Assembly (NCBI GenBank): GCA_001599595.1
Contig: BCHH01000002.1
Coordinates: 472,390 to 536,389, forward strand
Length of the DNA: 64,000 nt
Reading direction: 5' to 3'
Source: Beverwykella pulmonaria
Taxonomy: Eukaryota; Ascomycota; Dothideomycetes; Pleosporales; Melanommataceae
Of this stretch, positions 55,116-64,000 are shown piece by piece (the first letter of the stretch is position 1; every line of letters begins with the position of its first letter). Both the position numbers and the translations under genes were made by a program. The notes under the pieces were generated by a model, which saw only the letters and a program-made list of their open reading frames with translations, did not search any database and had not been told where the DNA came from.

Positions 55116-55468
55116 AGTGGAGGGAGTGGGCGCAAACCGGGTGTATGCCTTGGGCAGGAAGACGTCGGGCGGGGCGGACGAGCGATGCGGCTGTTATATA
55201 AGCTGCGATGAAATAGGGAGGATAGCGATGCGCCCGTTTCGGCGGCCTAGGGGAAGTATGGCTGTATGAGTCCGGTGGTGTAAGGTTAGGTTCTGTATAT
55301 GCTGCATGCCAGCGGAGAGATGGCGTTGGTGGTGGGGGACGACGGAGTCGGGAATGAGAAAGGCGATGCGGGTGTGGCGCGCCCCAGCCACCCGACGAAC
55401 GTCACCAGCGGGCGCGTCGGTCTGCAGCCCGTGAGCCCAAAATTTCATCACACTCCAGCCGTACAGCC
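55116..55468. other. Divergent promoter, transgelin-like and NDUFAF2-like genes
   Basis: 353 bp between the two start codons. No defined site recognised. Confidence 0.5.
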
Positions 55469-56245
55469 ATGTCGCGGGCTCCTGGACCGATCCGAAAATT
55501 ATGGTACAGTTGGAAGATGAAGCAGCTTCCCTGGCGGAGCAAGTGGCTCATAGGTGTGTTCCCTGGGTCATGCGCGGCCAGCACACGACCATGGCAACGC
55601 CCACCTCTAACATCCCATCTCCAGGCTTCGACCTGGAAGGCAACACATTCTGGGAATTCAAGGATGCCCTGAATGCAGGCCGGCGGAGGAGAATCGTGAA
55701 GTACGGTCGATGGACGCACCACGGCGATGTCAAAGTTCCACGTCTGTCCACCCACGCACCCACGCACCGAATTCGCCCCGTACTGACTGCTGTCAGCGCA
55801 ATGGATGCAATGGCTGCGCCATACCCGCTTCGACCCTCCCACTCTTGCGGAACAGCAGGCCGACATATTCAGACAGCAGCAAATCAAGACGCTAGCAGCG
55901 CAGGCAGATGCTCGCTGGGCTGCGAAGCCCTCGTTTCTGGACGCTCCGGACAAGCAGCAACCAGCGCAGATGCTCCAATCAAGGGATCCAAACGCCGGCA
56001 TCCGGCCCACAGCCGTGGAGCAGGATGCCAGCAACTCTACTCGACCACTGCCGACAGTAAACGAGTCCGAAGACGTCATGGAAGAACCAGAATTATCCGA
56101 TGACGCTCCAAGCTTACGGACAAGGAAGTTGAGGAGCCAACCCAAGGCTGAAGATTCCCCGTGGAAGCAGCCCACAACGGGAAATCCAGGTGACCAGTGG
56201 CAGCCTGAACCATGGGCGCCAAAACTCGCGAAGAAAAGGGCGTGA
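55469..56245 (+). CDS. NDUFAF2: Mitochondrial complex I assembly factor, NDUFAF2-like
   Basis: Three exons, 55469-55553, 55625-55741 and 55797-56245 (introns 71 and 55 nt, the second with a GTCTGT donor); 216 aa. The B17.2/NDUFA12-type core reads IRKLWYSWKMKQLPWRSKWL, then GFDLEGNTFWEFKD, RRIVKYGRWTHHGDVKVPPQW and WLRHTRFDPPTLAEQQ. This family includes complex I subunit NDUFA12 and its paralogue, assembly factor NDUFAF2 (B17.2L). The long hydrophilic C-terminus, without the usual subunit ending, favours the assembly factor. It acts in the mitochondrial matrix in late assembly of the NADH dehydrogenase module. Confidence 0.85.
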
Positions 56246-56493
56246 TAGTTTTTGTGCGACCGTTTGTGTGGTAGGTCACCTATTTCTGTGTCTTACCTAT
56301 TTTCTTGGTTCACGACACCTCGTGAATCTGGATGAATCCTCGTGACGATTTTGGGGCAATCACATTCTCACCCATATTCTAAGCTACAATATAGATATTA
56401 TCTCCTCTCGTGCTCAACCTCCTCCTTTCTCGCTCTCCATTTTGCATTCTCAATCTGAGAAGTCCCTCTTGTATTCAGTCAATTTTTGCCAGA

Positions 56494-57710
56494 ATGGACT
56501 CAAACGACGTATCGATTCCTTCCGGTAATCCACGTCTCCCCTTGCTAGGTGATGCCTCTTCATGCGAAACACTCGGCTAACACGTTTGAAAGGTCAAACC
56601 GTAACTCCTGTTTACCCCATCCTGGAGCTCCCACGCGAAATCCAATCTAACGTCCTGCGTTTCTGTATCGAGCATCTCAGCCCCTTTGCCGGCTGTCCTT
56701 TGTCCGCCGCTCAGATCCACCTAGACCCGTGCATCGCCATCCTTCGTCGGGCCTCCCCCTTCCTCCTCAAAGAAACGGACCGCCACATTCTAAAATCATG
56801 GAAGGTGTTTGTGTCTGCAGACAACTTCACACGCATATCTACTACGTGGCACGCCAGCACAGATTTTCTCGTGGGAGTCGGCCGCGCCGAACCGCGACGG
56901 CTTCATTTCCAAGGAAACCACCATGGCTTAGAAAAGATTGAGCTGAAATTCTCAGCAGACTCGTATTTTGCATTCTTCGACGTGATGATCCAACCCTTTG
57001 ACGACCCCATTTGGAGAGACCAAAATGAATATATAGGCGCGGCGATGCATTTGAAGCATACGCGGCACCTTGTCCTTCATTTCGGAGAATCTTTCAACAA
57101 CCCTTGGTATAATTGTGGAAATCCACTTTGGGAGCAGGCTCCTGTAGTTGCGGGAAGCACCCAGTTGATTTGGGCGCCGAAGTTGAGGCAAAACGTCTGC
57201 AGTCATGGTCTGGTCATCGATTGGATCCTGTCCTATGCCTGGGCGAACAACTATCTCCAATACAAGACGCTCAAGTTAATAACGTTGGAAGGTAATATCC
57301 AACCTTGGGTCCACGAGAAATGGACCGCGATCTTCAAAAAGCACCGCGAAGATCCGGAATTCGAATTTAGCCCAGACATTGAAGCAATCGAGACCATCGG
57401 ACAGGCAGAGGCTGAGGAGCTGGGCGATGCATGGAATCCCGCAGACCATTACCCGCCTAGGTGTTCCTGCACCCTTAGATGCGACATCTTGCGTGGTGGC
57501 AAGCTGGAAAAAGATATAGGAGGTGTGCCGCGCGTGGATCTTGGGAGTTGGGAGCCGCCATTTAGGTGTGAAAGGGATAAGTTTATAGGGGATAGGAGTA
57601 AGGAGAGTGTGACACCGGTGTGGGTACTGGGAGAGGGGAAAGCGGAGGAGAAGAGGCGATGGGAGGAAAGCGAGGATAGGATGATATGGGACACTGTGGC
57701 ACAAGTGTGA
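56494..57710 (+). CDS. Hypothetical F-box-like fungal protein
   Basis: Two exons, 56494-56524 and 56593-57710, with a 68-nt intron; 382 aa. The N-terminus has a degenerate F-box-like segment (ILELPREIQSNVLRFCIEHL), common in large fungal families of unknown proteins, followed by a mixed globular region with many Trp and His residues (HLKHTRHLVLHFGES, APKLRQNV). Near the C-terminus CSCTLRC supplies a small Cys cluster. The F-box match is weak: only the Leu-Pro-x-Glu-Ile core is convincing. If real, it would connect to SCF ubiquitin ligases. No signal peptide or membrane segment. Confidence 0.72.
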
Positions 57711-58416
57711 GAACAGAGAGAGAAGAGCACCGCAGTTGGTTATTGCGCCTCTTTTGTTGCATCGCTATTGTGTCTTCCAGCGACCCGCTAAGCATTATTA
57801 TTGAGCCCACTAACGATTTACGAAGTGATTTCGCTTGGATCGCAATAGTCAAGATGTACCATTCCCAGTCCGCATCATTCGCAACAACTTCTACCCCGAC
57901 ACGATCCTTCCGATGCCCGTCTCAAAACTTACTCTGCGACCACAATCCGGAATCAGACTGCCACCTTCGACATTAACGCGATGCCCGTGATTCAACTACG
58001 TGTGTTATTGGTTGCAGGTACCGAATAAACTAACCCAGCGCCCTATCCTGCTTTTCTCTACAAGTCCCGGTTCAACAACGAGCTGCGCCGGATGGAGGTC
58101 GATTGGTGGAAGCTAACAATTTTCAGTCCTTGATATGACAGTTATTAACCAGGCAGGTGTCTCCCAGAACAGCAGTAAATTGAAAATCCCGGCTCCATCG
58201 GATGGGTAATATGGTCAATGTCAATTTAAACCAAACAGAACATTAAGAAATGGGAAGCGAGACGATGAGCCGGGTTTTCTTGGTGCGTGGAAAAATGGGA
58301 GACCGACAAGAAAAGGATTAATACCGGTACAGAGTAGATATATATGTGTATATATGTATACTGGAGGTTTGCACAGATCTTTTGCTTCTTGGTCTTGTTC
58401 CACCAAAACGCTCGTC
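57711..58416. other. Intergenic, 0.7 kb
   Basis: 3' end of the F-box-like gene and promoter of the GH43 gene. A short AT-repeat-like stretch (tatatatgtg) lies near 58338. Nothing else. Confidence 0.45.
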
Positions 58417-60007
58417 ATGTTGTCGCTCACACAACTTCTCTTGATCGCGATAGGCGTGCCGCACATCGTCACCGCAGCGAATTCTTGGATCGTCCCTGGT
58501 GCAGCATGGATGTCGACTTCGAACGCAAAGATTGACGCACATGGTGGCATGGTGTTGCAAAGAGGTGACACGTTTTACTGGGTTGGGCAGGCAGCGAGTC
58601 ACAGTACGTTCTCCTTCTTCCCCTCCATTTGCTGGTCCAAGAGAAGACCTGTAAACAAGAAGAAAATAAAAACGACATGAAAAAGAATAAGAATAACGTG
58701 AGAGAGTAAACCCATAGTAGAGAGCTAACCTAGATACATAGGTGTACAACCATACATGTATACCTCCACGGATCTCCTAAATTGGACGCCAGCGAAGAAC
58801 CCGCAGAACTCGATACAATGGATGTGGCGCCCAAAGTTAGCGAAGCCAAATGGGTCCTTCTGGGTAGCTCCCCTGACTTCTTAACATTCTTTTCCTAACT
58901 CTAATCACAGATCTACGGCCAAGTGGACCGCAACGTGCAAGCCATGGTATCCACAACCATAAACGACAACTACGTCCTGTCCGGCTCAAAAGTCACACTT
59001 CCCCCAAACGCATACACCTACTCCGACACGGGCATGTTCCAAGACGACGACGGGACTTGGTACCTCCTAACCTCGGCGGACCACAACAACGTACAAATCA
59101 ACAAGATCAACTCCGACGGCACCGTTGGTTCCCGCGTCGGGCTCATGGCAAAAGGCGCCTACGAAGCGCCCGGGATGTTCAAAGACAACGGGATCTATTA
59201 TCTCATTGTCTCCGGTAAGACCGGCTGGCGCTCCAATCCCAACTCGGTGTTCTGGGCCACGTCCCTAGGCGGGTCCTGGACCGGGCCAGTAGGCATTGCG
59301 CCCGAGGCGGAGAAAACGTATAATTCGCAGAATACGTTCGAGTTAACCGTAAAGGGGAGCAAGAAGACGACGTACGTGTATATGGGGGACAGCTGGGATA
59401 GTAAAGGCGGTCCGGATAGCAATTATGTGTGGTTGCCGATGAGCGTGGATAAGAATAGTAAGAAGGTGACGCTGGAGTATCATGCGCAGTGGAAGCTCAA
59501 TGTTCAGACGGGAGAGATCGTCACGCCGACTTTGAAGAAGAGGTATGAAGCGAGGGATGCCGAGATTGTGGGGCGAACGAGTATGTATAAACTGGGCTTG
59601 ATAGCTTTGAGGGATAATACTGATAGAAAAGCAGTTGGTGCAAACGGCAAGCGCAGTATGCCCCAAAGTACTTCATCCCCCTTTCCCCCTTTCCCGCCCT
59701 GCTAATAACCATACCAGTCACCCCCTCTACGCTTATGACCTTCCGCAATATCACCGGCCTCGGTGGCCGCCAATGGGTGCAACTCCACTACCGTGTCTCT
59801 GACCGCTCCGCGGGTGAAGCCCACATCTTCGTCAACGACGAACCTGCCGTTAACATTTCTGCTCTGAACCGTCGTGCTGGGTATCATGATGTCGTGCCCG
59901 TTGAGTTGAACTTGAGAGAAGGGAGTGGAAATACGATTTCAGTTGGGATGTCGGGGAGGGATAGTGCGGGCATTGTCGTGGAGGGAATCGAGGTTGTTGA
60001 GGATTAG
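58417..60007 (+). CDS. Secreted glycoside hydrolase family 43, probable exo-beta-1,3-galactanase type
   Basis: Four exons, 58417-58603, 58742-58863, 58911-59655 and 59718-60007 (introns 138, 47 and 62 nt); 447 aa. Signal peptide MLSLTQLLLIAIGVPHIVTA, then IDAHGGMVLQRGDTFYWVGQ, YTSTDLLNW, MWRPKLAK, SDTGMFQDDDGTWYLL (central Asp) and YEAPGMFKDNGIYYLIVSG (acid Glu). These blades mark the five-bladed GH43 fold. The NSQNTF motif offers a Gln where subfamily 24 enzymes lack the usual base. A C-terminal beta-sandwich (YRVSDRSAGEAHIFVNDEPAVNI) resembles a CBM35-like module. Likely target: side-chain-bearing beta-1,3-galactan of arabinogalactan proteins in plant cell walls. The substrate is inferred from the subfamily. 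Confidence 0.88.
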
Positions 60008-60539
60008 AATGGTGGAAGAAGCGTGAGGGCTAGACTAAAAGTGGAGACGGTTTGGCTAAGAGTACGTTTGAGTGGTTTGGATCGATCTCTATTGCATCTA
60101 AAAATTAATTCTGAGCAATGCAATATTCTGAAATATCCTACCGCGGTATGGGATATAGCGCCCACTAAACCTAAACACATATATGACTACACGTGAAACA
60201 CACAGACTACCTAAATGTACGGCTATGAATGTGGGGCATTCGAGCGCAAAATATCAGGAATTATGCACCCTTTTCCAGCTAGGAACGCTCTGTTCAGTTG
60301 AGATATCATTATTGAAACTCCATATCACTCGCAATGTGTGGAAAACTGAATGAATGATGGACAGGCATGGACGGAAGATAGGTGTGGAGTTCCACGCTTT
60401 TCCATACACAAATAACACTTCAGAATCCTCGTGAGAGTTGATCCGTTGTTTGCATGATGTAAACGTTGACCTGTAAGCCTTGTCTGCATTGGACAGAAAA
60501 TGTTTCGTGGCCTAGTGATATGTCGCAGGGAGCTCTTCG
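60008..60539. other. Intergenic, nothing recognised
   Basis: 3' flank of GH43, AT-rich. It marks the passage from the conserved gene row to the accessory right end. Confidence 0.4.
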
Positions 60540-60915
60540 CTAGTCGCTACTGTCGATTACAACAACGTGGACGTCAAAATCGTGGGTCTTATCGGTTCTT
60601 GGAGTGTCTTTCTGCTGGGAAAGCTCTTCCTCTCTTGGAACGTAGACCGCCTCCATGAACAAGTCCAAGCTGCAGTGACGAGAATGTAGCTGATCGGTGA
60701 AATACCCACTACATTTGATCCCTATCTGGATTCTCCTGCTCATAGTCAGCCCGCAGAAGCAGATACCCGGGAAAAACTCGTCGCCGTAGTCGAAGTTGTA
60801 CTTTTATCAGATTCCGAATAAGAGTAGCAGAACTACGGGCAGCAGCATTCAGGCGGGAAACAAATCGAGGGTAGTCATAGTAGAGTGGCTCGTTCTTCCG
60901 CCACATTGTAGCCAT
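60540..60915 (-). CDS. Small hypothetical protein
   Basis: Proposed exons 60915-60802 and 60725-60540 on the minus strand with a 76-nt intron (GTACAA...TCCAG); 99 aa. The N-terminal exon is helical and basic; the C-terminal exon ends with an acidic stretch HVVVIDSSD. No motif identifies a family. The acceptor was chosen so that both open stretches join in frame. It might be a relic of a larger gene, since the neighbouring region is full of decayed sequence. Confidence 0.35.
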
Positions 60916-61005
60916 ATATGCGGTAAACTAGCTTGCATTCTCGTTACTCGTTGGATTCCCGCCTCTTGACTGAGGTTTTGATGTAAAAGTTCTCTAACGT
61001 AATAA

Positions 61006-62400
61006 ATTCACGAGATAACGAATATTCCAGGGTTAACGCTTCAAGGGGCCCCTTTATCTCGGTTTAGCGTCAACGAGCGATTGTTGTGGATTGAACACCG
61101 CCATATCAAGCTTGAAGAAGATAAAGCGTGCTCATCACTAGGGATTTTTGACGTCTACATACTACCTATATATGGCGAAGGGACAACTATGACATTTAAA
61201 CGGCTCATGGACGAGATTAGCAAGCTGAAGAAATGCATCCAAGATTTACACCTTACTAATCCCCGTGATGATAAGAAGCGAATTGAGGATACTAAGGGTG
61301 GCTTGCTGAAGGACTCGTACCGCTAGATTCTCAATAATACAGACTTCCGACAATGGCATGACGACCAGTAGAGCCAACTGCTATGGATTAAGGGCGACCC
61401 CGGCAAGGGTAAGACGATGCTACTCTGCGGCATTGTCAACAAGCTTGAGAAGTCAGTGTCTAAGACAGACATCATGTCCTATTTCTTCTGCCAAGCCACA
61501 GACTCGCGAATTAACAACGCCACGGCCGTGCTGCGAAGTCTGCTTTACTTGCTTGTTGAACAGCGGCTATTGCTTATCTCGCATATACAGAAGAAGCACA
61601 ACTATGTAGGCAAAGTTCTCTTTAAGGACGCAAATGCCTAGGTTGCCTTGTCCAAGATTTTCAAAAACATTCTGCAGGACGCGAGCCTAAAGACAACCTA
61701 CCTAGTTGTTAACGCTCTTGACAAATGCATTACTAATTTGCTAAAGCCCTTAGACTTTATTGTCTATACTTTGTTATCCTCTGTCTGTGTAAAATGGCTT
61801 TTGTTAAGTTAGAACAAGCTCCACATTAAGCAGAAACTAAGATTTACTAATAAGCAGACAAGACTAAGTTTTGAACTAAAGGAAAATGCAGAGCAGGTAT
61901 CTTGCGCTGTCTACGTGTATATTAACAATAGGCTGTCCTGTCTTAAGTTAGTTCAAGACAACAGTAACCTAACAGTTTGTATACGAGACATCCTGCGCTA
62001 AAAGGCAAATAGCACATTCCTTTAGGTTGCACTTATTGTCTAGGAGCTTGAGAGGCCCAAGAACTAGGATCCTTTACAGGTGGTGGAAGAAGTGCCAACA
62101 GACCTACACTAGCTGTACAGTTGCATAGTGAACTAGATCTAACAACTTGCAAAGAGAAACTCAGAGGTTTGCCAGCTTATACTTTCTATTGCTACTGTTG
62201 CATATTGTCTACTCTACCTACGGACAGGTCATTGCGACTATGGGATATAAGGACGGAAACGTGTCGCAGCACTTTGGAGGTCCATTTTAACCTGGTCCGC
62301 GCCATAGCCTTCTCGCCAGACGGCAAGTATCTGGATACAAATAGAGGGCAAATTCTTCTCTACCCACTTTCCTCTAGCACTTCTTCTCTTCAAGGAAAAG
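61006..62400 (+). pseudogene. Stop-riddled HET-NACHT-WD40 (NLR-type) gene
   Basis: A single frame from about 61006 shows the end of a HET domain (LQGAPLSRFSVNERLLW, EEDKA.SSLGIFDVYILPIYGEG), a linker with DPRDD-like NPRDDKKRIEDTKGG, then a NACHT NTPase with Walker A GDPGKGKT at about 61396-61419 and Walker B-like LVVNALDK near 61707. Premature stops interrupt this frame at 61324, 61369, 61639, 61810 and near 62000. They fit CAG-to-TAG or TGG-to-TAG changes, as expected from repeat-induced point mutation. A WD40 repeat remnant (SLRLWDIRTETC) lies at about 62229-62330. Such fungal NLR-like proteins control heterokaryon incompatibility and possibly immunity. This copy is dead. Confidence 0.85.
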
Positions 62401-62846
62401 AGTTATCTAGACTTTTGTTGAGGATCAGTGGGTAACATTAAATGAACGACCTCTACTTTAGCTTCCCCATGACTATAGACCTGATGGATTTGAACAAACC
62501 TTTATAGCGGTATCTAAGGGTATAATTTGCTTAGGGCATAATGGGCATCTGTGTGCCTCGGCTACATAACTCAGGGATATGGTCAAGGCACAGGGGCTCA
62601 CGCGGCGAGCACGTGTGTGATGGGAACAACGGTTACCGTCACAGCATCTTACTATCCTCAAGATTAATTTAGAGGACTTATCGCTGTAAGTGGTCTTGTA
62701 AACTTGTTCTTTTATAGCATGTATTTTTACAGCTTTTAGTTGATAAATAGGTTAGGGGATCAGCGAATACTCAGACTAAAAGTTTCCTTCCAGAATTTTC
62801 AATTTAGTGTCAGTATTGGAATTGTGAACGAATACGAAAAGGGAGT
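62401..62846. other. AT-rich spacer with decayed sequence
   Basis: Between the WD40 remnant and the ankyrin gene. The frames are short and I recognise nothing certain. It may be further decayed repeat sequence. Confidence 0.35.
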
Positions 62847-64000
62847 TCATGTCTGCGCCTTTTTAAAGTTACACCGCATACATATCACGAATCCGCAATC
62901 TGTGCAAAAGGACAGCCCTTTCGCAGATATCTCGCAAGATTGACAAGTTTTGCGTACCCTACACCTCCACAGACCTGAAGGATGATTGCAGTCAGCCTCT
63001 GGTAGAAGATTTGACTTAGTTGTTACTCGGCTTCTCTGATCTGCCTCCTTTCTCATCCTAGACCAAGCCTCTCTTACAGAGTCATGTCTCTCTGACCGAG
63101 CACTCTCAATTCTTGATTCCCCCTGAAGTACTTTCTGCGCAGCAGCAAATTGGTTGGCCGTTTCCTTTTCATATGTTTGGGTTATATCCTGAGCTTCTCC
63201 TCCTATTGCCATCTTTTGTCGGTCCTGAGATTTCGCTACGACTGTTTTGTGTTCTGCCACAGTTCTTTTCTTCTTCCTCTTCTTGGCACAGTCCCGGTCT
63301 CGTTTCGCAAGTTCGATAGCAAGTTGCTTTTCTTTCTTTTCCTCTGCCCACGCTACTTCTTCACGTCTTTCCATCGACATGCGCCACATTCCGAACAGTT
63401 TTTGATCTTGCAACGAAATCTCATACGCCTCAACTGCCGCACCTTTCTCTGATAGCATTTTGGCGACAGGGTTAGAGCGTTTTTTTCCAATAGAAACTGG
63501 GCGCCTTCCCTGCGCATCTTCTGTCATAGGGTCCGCGTTGTTTGATAAGAGCAACATCACCACCCGTGCTTGCTCTAGCGAGTTCCGGCGTTGCATTGTA
63601 ACGGCGTAGTGTAGTGGTGTTCGAAGCCACCCGTCGCGAGCTTCAATATCCATACCCTGATCGATCAAGATTCTCAGAGTAGGTGTAAGTCCCATCGCGG
63701 CCGCCATGTGGACATTTGTGCAGCTGCACAATTCAGGAGGATAGGATGACGAAGAGATGGCTCCATAATTGATCAAGAGCCTTGCAACAGGATCAGATCC
63801 GTAGCATAGAGCAATTTGAAGTGGTGTCATGGAAATCGACATAGAACCGAAACCTAAACACCTGAGCGGATGTGGTATTGTCTCCACGTTTAAAGCTTCA
63901 ATATCTGCACCCTCAGCGAGCGATAGCCAAGCGGTTCGCCTCAATCCACGTTGTGCAGCCCATATTAATGCCGACCCTCTAGTTCCACGCACATCAAGGG
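62847..64000 (-). CDS. Ankyrin-repeat protein with C-terminal zinc-finger-like domain, 5' partial
   Basis: One open frame on the minus strand runs from the right edge to a stop at 62847 (about 384 residues visible); the start lies beyond the window. Ankyrin repeats: GSALIWAAQRGLRRTAWLSL, TPLQIALCYGSDPVARLLIN, VHMAAAMGLTPTLRILIDQG and TPLHYAV. A long charged helical stretch (RREEVAWAEEKKEKQLAIEL...) follows, then a C-terminal Cys/His cluster: CNHPSGLWRC, CQSC, CTDC and CMRC, like a RING- or B-box-type zinc fold. Domain order suggests a scaffold or NLR-related protein. It lies head-on to the dead NLR remnant. The frame is uninterrupted, so this gene is probably alive. Confidence 0.8.
   Translation of the reverse strand, partial: LDVRGTRGSALIWAAQRGLRRTAWLSLAEGADIEALNVETIPHPLRCLGFGSMSISMTPLQIALCYGSDPVARLLINYGAISSSSYPPELCSCTNVHMAAAMGLTPTLRILIDQGMDIEARDGWLRTPLHYAVTMQRRNSLEQARVVMLLLSNNADPMTEDAQGRRPVSIGKKRSNPVAKMLSEKGAAVEAYEISLQDQKLFGMWRMSMERREEVAWAEEKKEKQLAIELAKRDRDCAKKRKKKRTVAEHKTVVAKSQDRQKMAIGGEAQDITQTYEKETANQFAAAQKVLQGESRIESARSERHDSVREAWSRMRKEADQRSRVTTKSNLLPEADCNHPSGLWRCRVRKTCQSCEISAKGLSFCTDCGFVICMRCNFKKAQT

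Noticed and set aside
61006..62400. Active NLR gene using stop-codon readthrough
   Set aside because: Several stops spread over all domains, each explained by a RIP-type change, make decay much more likely than programmed readthrough.
1..64000. Secondary-metabolite or antiviral gene cluster
   Set aside because: No PKS, NRPS or terpene synthase seen, and the SDR, esterase and GST-like genes are far apart among housekeeping genes.
1..64000. CRISPR array or prokaryotic operons
   Set aside because: No regular direct repeats with spacers; all genes have fungal structure with introns.

Overview
The window comes from a filamentous ascomycete (Pezizomycotina). A Dothideomycete such as a Pleosporales species is my guess from protein flavour, not something I could test. 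Genes are compact, on both strands, and interrupted by short introns (mostly 46-76 nt, GT...AG, many with a CTAAC/CTGAC-like branch site). Nuclear eukaryotic proteins (Mediator Med1, TFIIH Tfb5, U1-C, RACK1, a complex I assembly factor) confirm a fungal chromosome. One region carries stop codons of the kind left by repeat-induced point mutation. All exon joins were worked out by hand from reading frame, splice signals and family motifs.

Layout. 1-514 holds the decayed start of a Zn2Cys6 regulator running off the left edge. 1.1-18.5 kb holds an SDR, an Lsb1-like SH3 protein, two unknown membrane proteins, a carboxylesterase, a tiny beta-carbonic-anhydrase-like protein, a PPxY membrane protein, TFIIH Tfb5, a GFA-type zinc protein and a CxC/CxxC protein. 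18.9-23.2 kb holds Med1 and glutamine synthetase. 23.2-30.8 kb is gene-poor and includes a small Cys/His protein and a membrane-anchored cupredoxin-like protein. 30.8-46.2 kb holds a 1352-aa low-complexity protein with an H2A-like stretch, a D-lactate dehydrogenase family flavoprotein, an Mgr3-like mitochondrial TPR protein head-to-head with an HMCES/SRAP abasic-site protein, and a 1200-aa fusion of isochorismatase-like, AlkB-like and GST-like domains. 46.8-60 kb holds a peroxisomal enoyl-CoA hydratase/isomerase, RACK1 with an intronic box C/D snoRNA resembling U24, an NmrA-like protein, U1-C, a transgelin/calponin-like protein, an NDUFAF2-like factor, an unknown protein and a secreted GH43. 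60.5-64 kb is accessory in character: a small hypothetical gene, a stop-riddled HET-NACHT-WD40 (fungal NLR-type) pseudogene, and an ankyrin-repeat gene running off the right edge.

Most genes are ordinary housekeeping neighbours with no pathway in common; I see no secondary-metabolite cluster. The items most worth a second look are the three-domain fusion with a degenerate isochorismatase active site (42.6-46.2 kb), the U24-like snoRNA inside the RACK1 gene, the unusual 5' splicing of the U1-C gene, the reduced carbonic anhydrase, and the dead NLR beside an ankyrin gene.
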